DNA of 6,415 nucleotides, from the NCBI GenBank assembly GCA_016210285.1, contig JACQUN010000132.1, positions 1 to 6,415 on the forward strand. Direction: 5' to 3'. Each line of letters begins with the position of its first letter. The stretch's first letter is position 1. This document shows, piece by piece, positions 5,074-6,415 of this stretch. The notes beneath the pieces were generated by a model that saw only the letters and a program-made list of their open reading frames with translations, was not told the origin of the DNA and did no database searches. Both the position numbers and the translations under genes were made by a program. This DNA comes from Chloroflexota bacterium. Lineage in GTDB: Bacteria; Chloroflexota; Dehalococcoidia; UBA1127; JACQUN01.

Positions 5074-5646
5074 ATGGACGAGAGCAGGAGGCAAGCCGTG
5101 GCGCGCAAAGCACCATCGGTGAGAGAAGACCCACCTGAGAGAGCCGCTTCGGGGCCATCGCAGAGGGTCCCTTCCCGGTCTCCGTCTGGGCCCGTTCCTG
5201 TTTCGCCTACGCCTTCAGCCAGGCACGCGGGCAAGAGCCGCGTCCCGGTCACCGTGCACCACCAACCCGCCGACATCCCAGGAGGGGAGCGCGAAGAGGA
5301 GACCGTCCAGGGGGTCTATATCATCAGTGTGGCGGCCCGCCTGCTGGAGATGCACCCCCAGACCCTCCGCAAGTATGAGCGCGTAGGTCTGGTCTCGCCG
5401 TCCCGGAGCGAGGGGATGCTGCGCCTCTACTCCGACGAGGACATCGCCCGCCTGCGCCTGATCAAGCACCTTGTGGACGAGCGAAGGATGAACCTGGCCG
5501 GGGTGGAGCTGATGCTGGAGATGCTGAGCCGGCTGCTGACCATGCACCGGCAGATAGCCTGCCCGGAGCTTGGGGCAGAGGCCAGAGACCTTCTGGAGCG
5601 GGAGATGCAGTCCATCCTGGAGATGCTGCACATCCCGTCATCGTAA
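5074..5646 (+). CDS. hspR: HspR-type MerR family heat-shock repressor
   Basis: A 190-residue transcriptional repressor that should control its own chaperone operon. Residues 81-150 form the MerR winged-helix domain in its HspR version: [20 protein letters not shown] (81-100), then [20 protein letters not shown] (101-120) and the [10 protein letters not shown] helix, followed by [20 protein letters not shown] is the characteristic recognition-helix motif. A short helical C-terminus follows (about 151-190). Unusual is the first 77 residues, rich in Pro, Ser, Arg and acidic residues and absent from typical HspR proteins of roughly 130-150 residues. The ATG at 5074 fits a leaderless transcript; GTG 5254 is an internal alternative with no ribosome site. 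In known systems HspR needs DnaK as co-repressor and loses DNA binding when DnaK is titrated by unfolded protein. The grpE gene follows closely. Confidence 0.88.
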   Translation: MDESRRQAVARKAPSVREDPPERAASGPSQRVPSRSPSGPVPVSPTPSARHAGKSRVPVTVHHQPADIPGGEREEETVQGVYIISVAARLLEMHPQTLRKYERVGLVSPSRSEGMLRLYSDEDIARLRLIKHLVDERRMNLAGVELMLEMLSRLLTMHRQIACPELGAEARDLLEREMQSILEMLHIPSS

Positions 5647-5698
5647 GCAGATGAACACCATCTCACCCGATGCGCAGAACCGTGAAAGGGAGTTGCTC

Positions 5699-6340
5699 AT
5701 GCATATGGACCAGGAGAAGGTGCCGCAGGCGCCCGGCGCTGAGACGTTCGCAGAGCCAGCCCCCGGCGCACCGTCCTCACCCCAGGCAACCGAGCTGGAC
5801 CGGCTCCGCGAGCAGCTAGAGGAGGCCGAGCGGGAGCGGGCGCAGTTCAAGAACCTGCTCCAGCGGGTGCAAGCCGACTTCAGCAACTATCGTCGCCGCA
5901 TGGGGGAGGAGCGGGATGGAATCCAGAAAGGCGCCAACGCTCAGCTTATCCAGAAGCTGCTGCCAGCGCTTGATGACCTGGAGCGGGCACTGAGCCCCGG
6001 TCCCACGCAGGAGGGTGATAGCGAAAGCCCCTTCCGGGAAGGGGTACAGCTCATCTCCCGCAAGCTGCTCGGTGCCCTGGGGGAGGCAGGCGTCCAGACT
6101 ATTGAGCCCCGGGGCGTCCCCTTCGACCCGTGGGAGCACGAGGCGGTCTCCTACCAGGAGACGAGCCAGTACCCGGAGGGGCAGGTGCTCCAGTTGCTGC
6201 AGAAGGGATACAGGCTCCACGGGCGGGTCCTGCGGCCCGCACTGGTGGCGGTGGCCCGCGCCCCCGCAGCATCGAACAAACAAATCCCCACGACCAGCGT
6301 GTCGGAAGACACTCCAACAGCGCCAGAAAAGGAGGCATAA
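5699..6340 (+). CDS. grpE: GrpE nucleotide exchange factor
   Basis: A 213-residue co-chaperone that releases ADP from DnaK. Residues 31-75 form the N-terminal coiled coil (TELDRLREQLEEAERERAQF), then RVQADFSNYRRR (56-67) and LIQKLLPALDDLERAL (83-98), both classic GrpE blocks. The C-terminal beta domain that contacts DnaK is present: VPFDPWEHEAV (140-150) and LLQKGYRLHGRVLRPALVAV (166-185). The first 30 residues are Pro/Ala-rich and disordered. ATG 5699 is chosen because AAGGGAG (5686-5692) is six bases upstream; ATG 5651, four bases after the hspR stop, would give 229 residues and cannot be excluded because of translational coupling. The last codons contain the ribosome site of dnaK, whose start is five bases after the TAA. 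Confidence 0.95.
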   Translation: MHMDQEKVPQAPGAETFAEPAPGAPSSPQATELDRLREQLEEAERERAQFKNLLQRVQADFSNYRRRMGEERDGIQKGANAQLIQKLLPALDDLERALSPGPTQEGDSESPFREGVQLISRKLLGALGEAGVQTIEPRGVPFDPWEHEAVSYQETSQYPEGQVLQLLQKGYRLHGRVLRPALVAVARAPAASNKQIPTTSVSEDTPTAPEKEA

Positions 6341-6345
6341 GCACT

Positions 6346-6415
6346 ATGGCAAAAGTCATCGGCATTGACCTGGGGACCACTTTCTCGGTCATGGCCTACG
6401 TGGAGGCTGGCCAGC
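6346..6415 (+). CDS. dnaK: DnaK (Hsp70) chaperone, 5' end only
   Basis: Only the first 23 codons are in the window. MAKVIGIDLGTTFSVMAY is the Hsp70 N-terminus with the phosphate-1 ATP-binding motif (IDLGTT). AGGAGG at 6330-6335, inside the end of grpE, stands 10 bases before the ATG. DnaK is the ATP-dependent partner of GrpE and, in HspR systems, the co-repressor that couples folding stress to transcription. Whether dnaJ follows cannot be seen. Confidence 0.97.
   Translation, partial: MAKVIGIDLGTTFSVMAYVEAGQ

Overview
The window is high-GC bacterial DNA with compact operons, Shine-Dalgarno sites and ordinary use of TAA, TAG and TGA as stops. The heat-shock cluster order (HspR-type MerR regulator, grpE, dnaK), a small CPKC...CIQC zinc-ribbon protein and a secreted (Gly-Tyr)n protein together suggest Chloroflexota, perhaps a Dehalococcoidia-like lineage. 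That placement is an inference from gene style and not a proven assignment.

Layout. Positions 959 to 1 (minus strand, open at the left edge) encode an exported protein with a signal peptide. A divergent promoter region (960-1254) separates it from a plus-strand block. The block holds a cytoplasmic sulfite-oxidase-like molybdopterin protein (1255-1878), a DUF309 protein (1882-2421) and a two-helix membrane protein of unknown function (2517-2981). After a 269-base gap with a strong hairpin comes a sulfide:quinone-reductase-like flavoprotein (3251-4408). A convergent minus-strand zinc-ribbon gene (4679-4491) follows beyond a strong hairpin terminator. Positions 4680-5073 carry no gene, only the leader of the zinc-ribbon gene and the promoter and operator of the heat-shock operon. 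Then come hspR (5074-5646), grpE (5699-6340) and the first 23 codons of dnaK (6346 to the right edge).

Most notable observation. The flavoprotein reading frame is interrupted by one in-frame TGA at 4256-4258. Directly after it, in the same frame, the conserved C-terminus of the family continues for 49 codons to a second TGA at 4406-4408. The interrupting TGA sits where I expect the C-terminal redox cysteine of the SQR family. It is followed by a perfect 7-bp stem with a 5-nt loop whose geometry fits the bacterial SECIS consensus. The simplest reading is a selenocysteine-containing SQR-like enzyme that an ordinary gene caller would truncate to 335 residues. A point-mutated pseudogene or a sequencing error remains possible.

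Second observation. The hspR promoter carries CTTGA-N11-TCAAG, which has the arm spacing of the HAIR operator bound by HspR. It overlaps the -35 box, which supports autoregulation of hspR-grpE-dnaK. The flavoprotein and the Moco protein may both serve sulfur redox chemistry, but the window does not prove a shared pathway.
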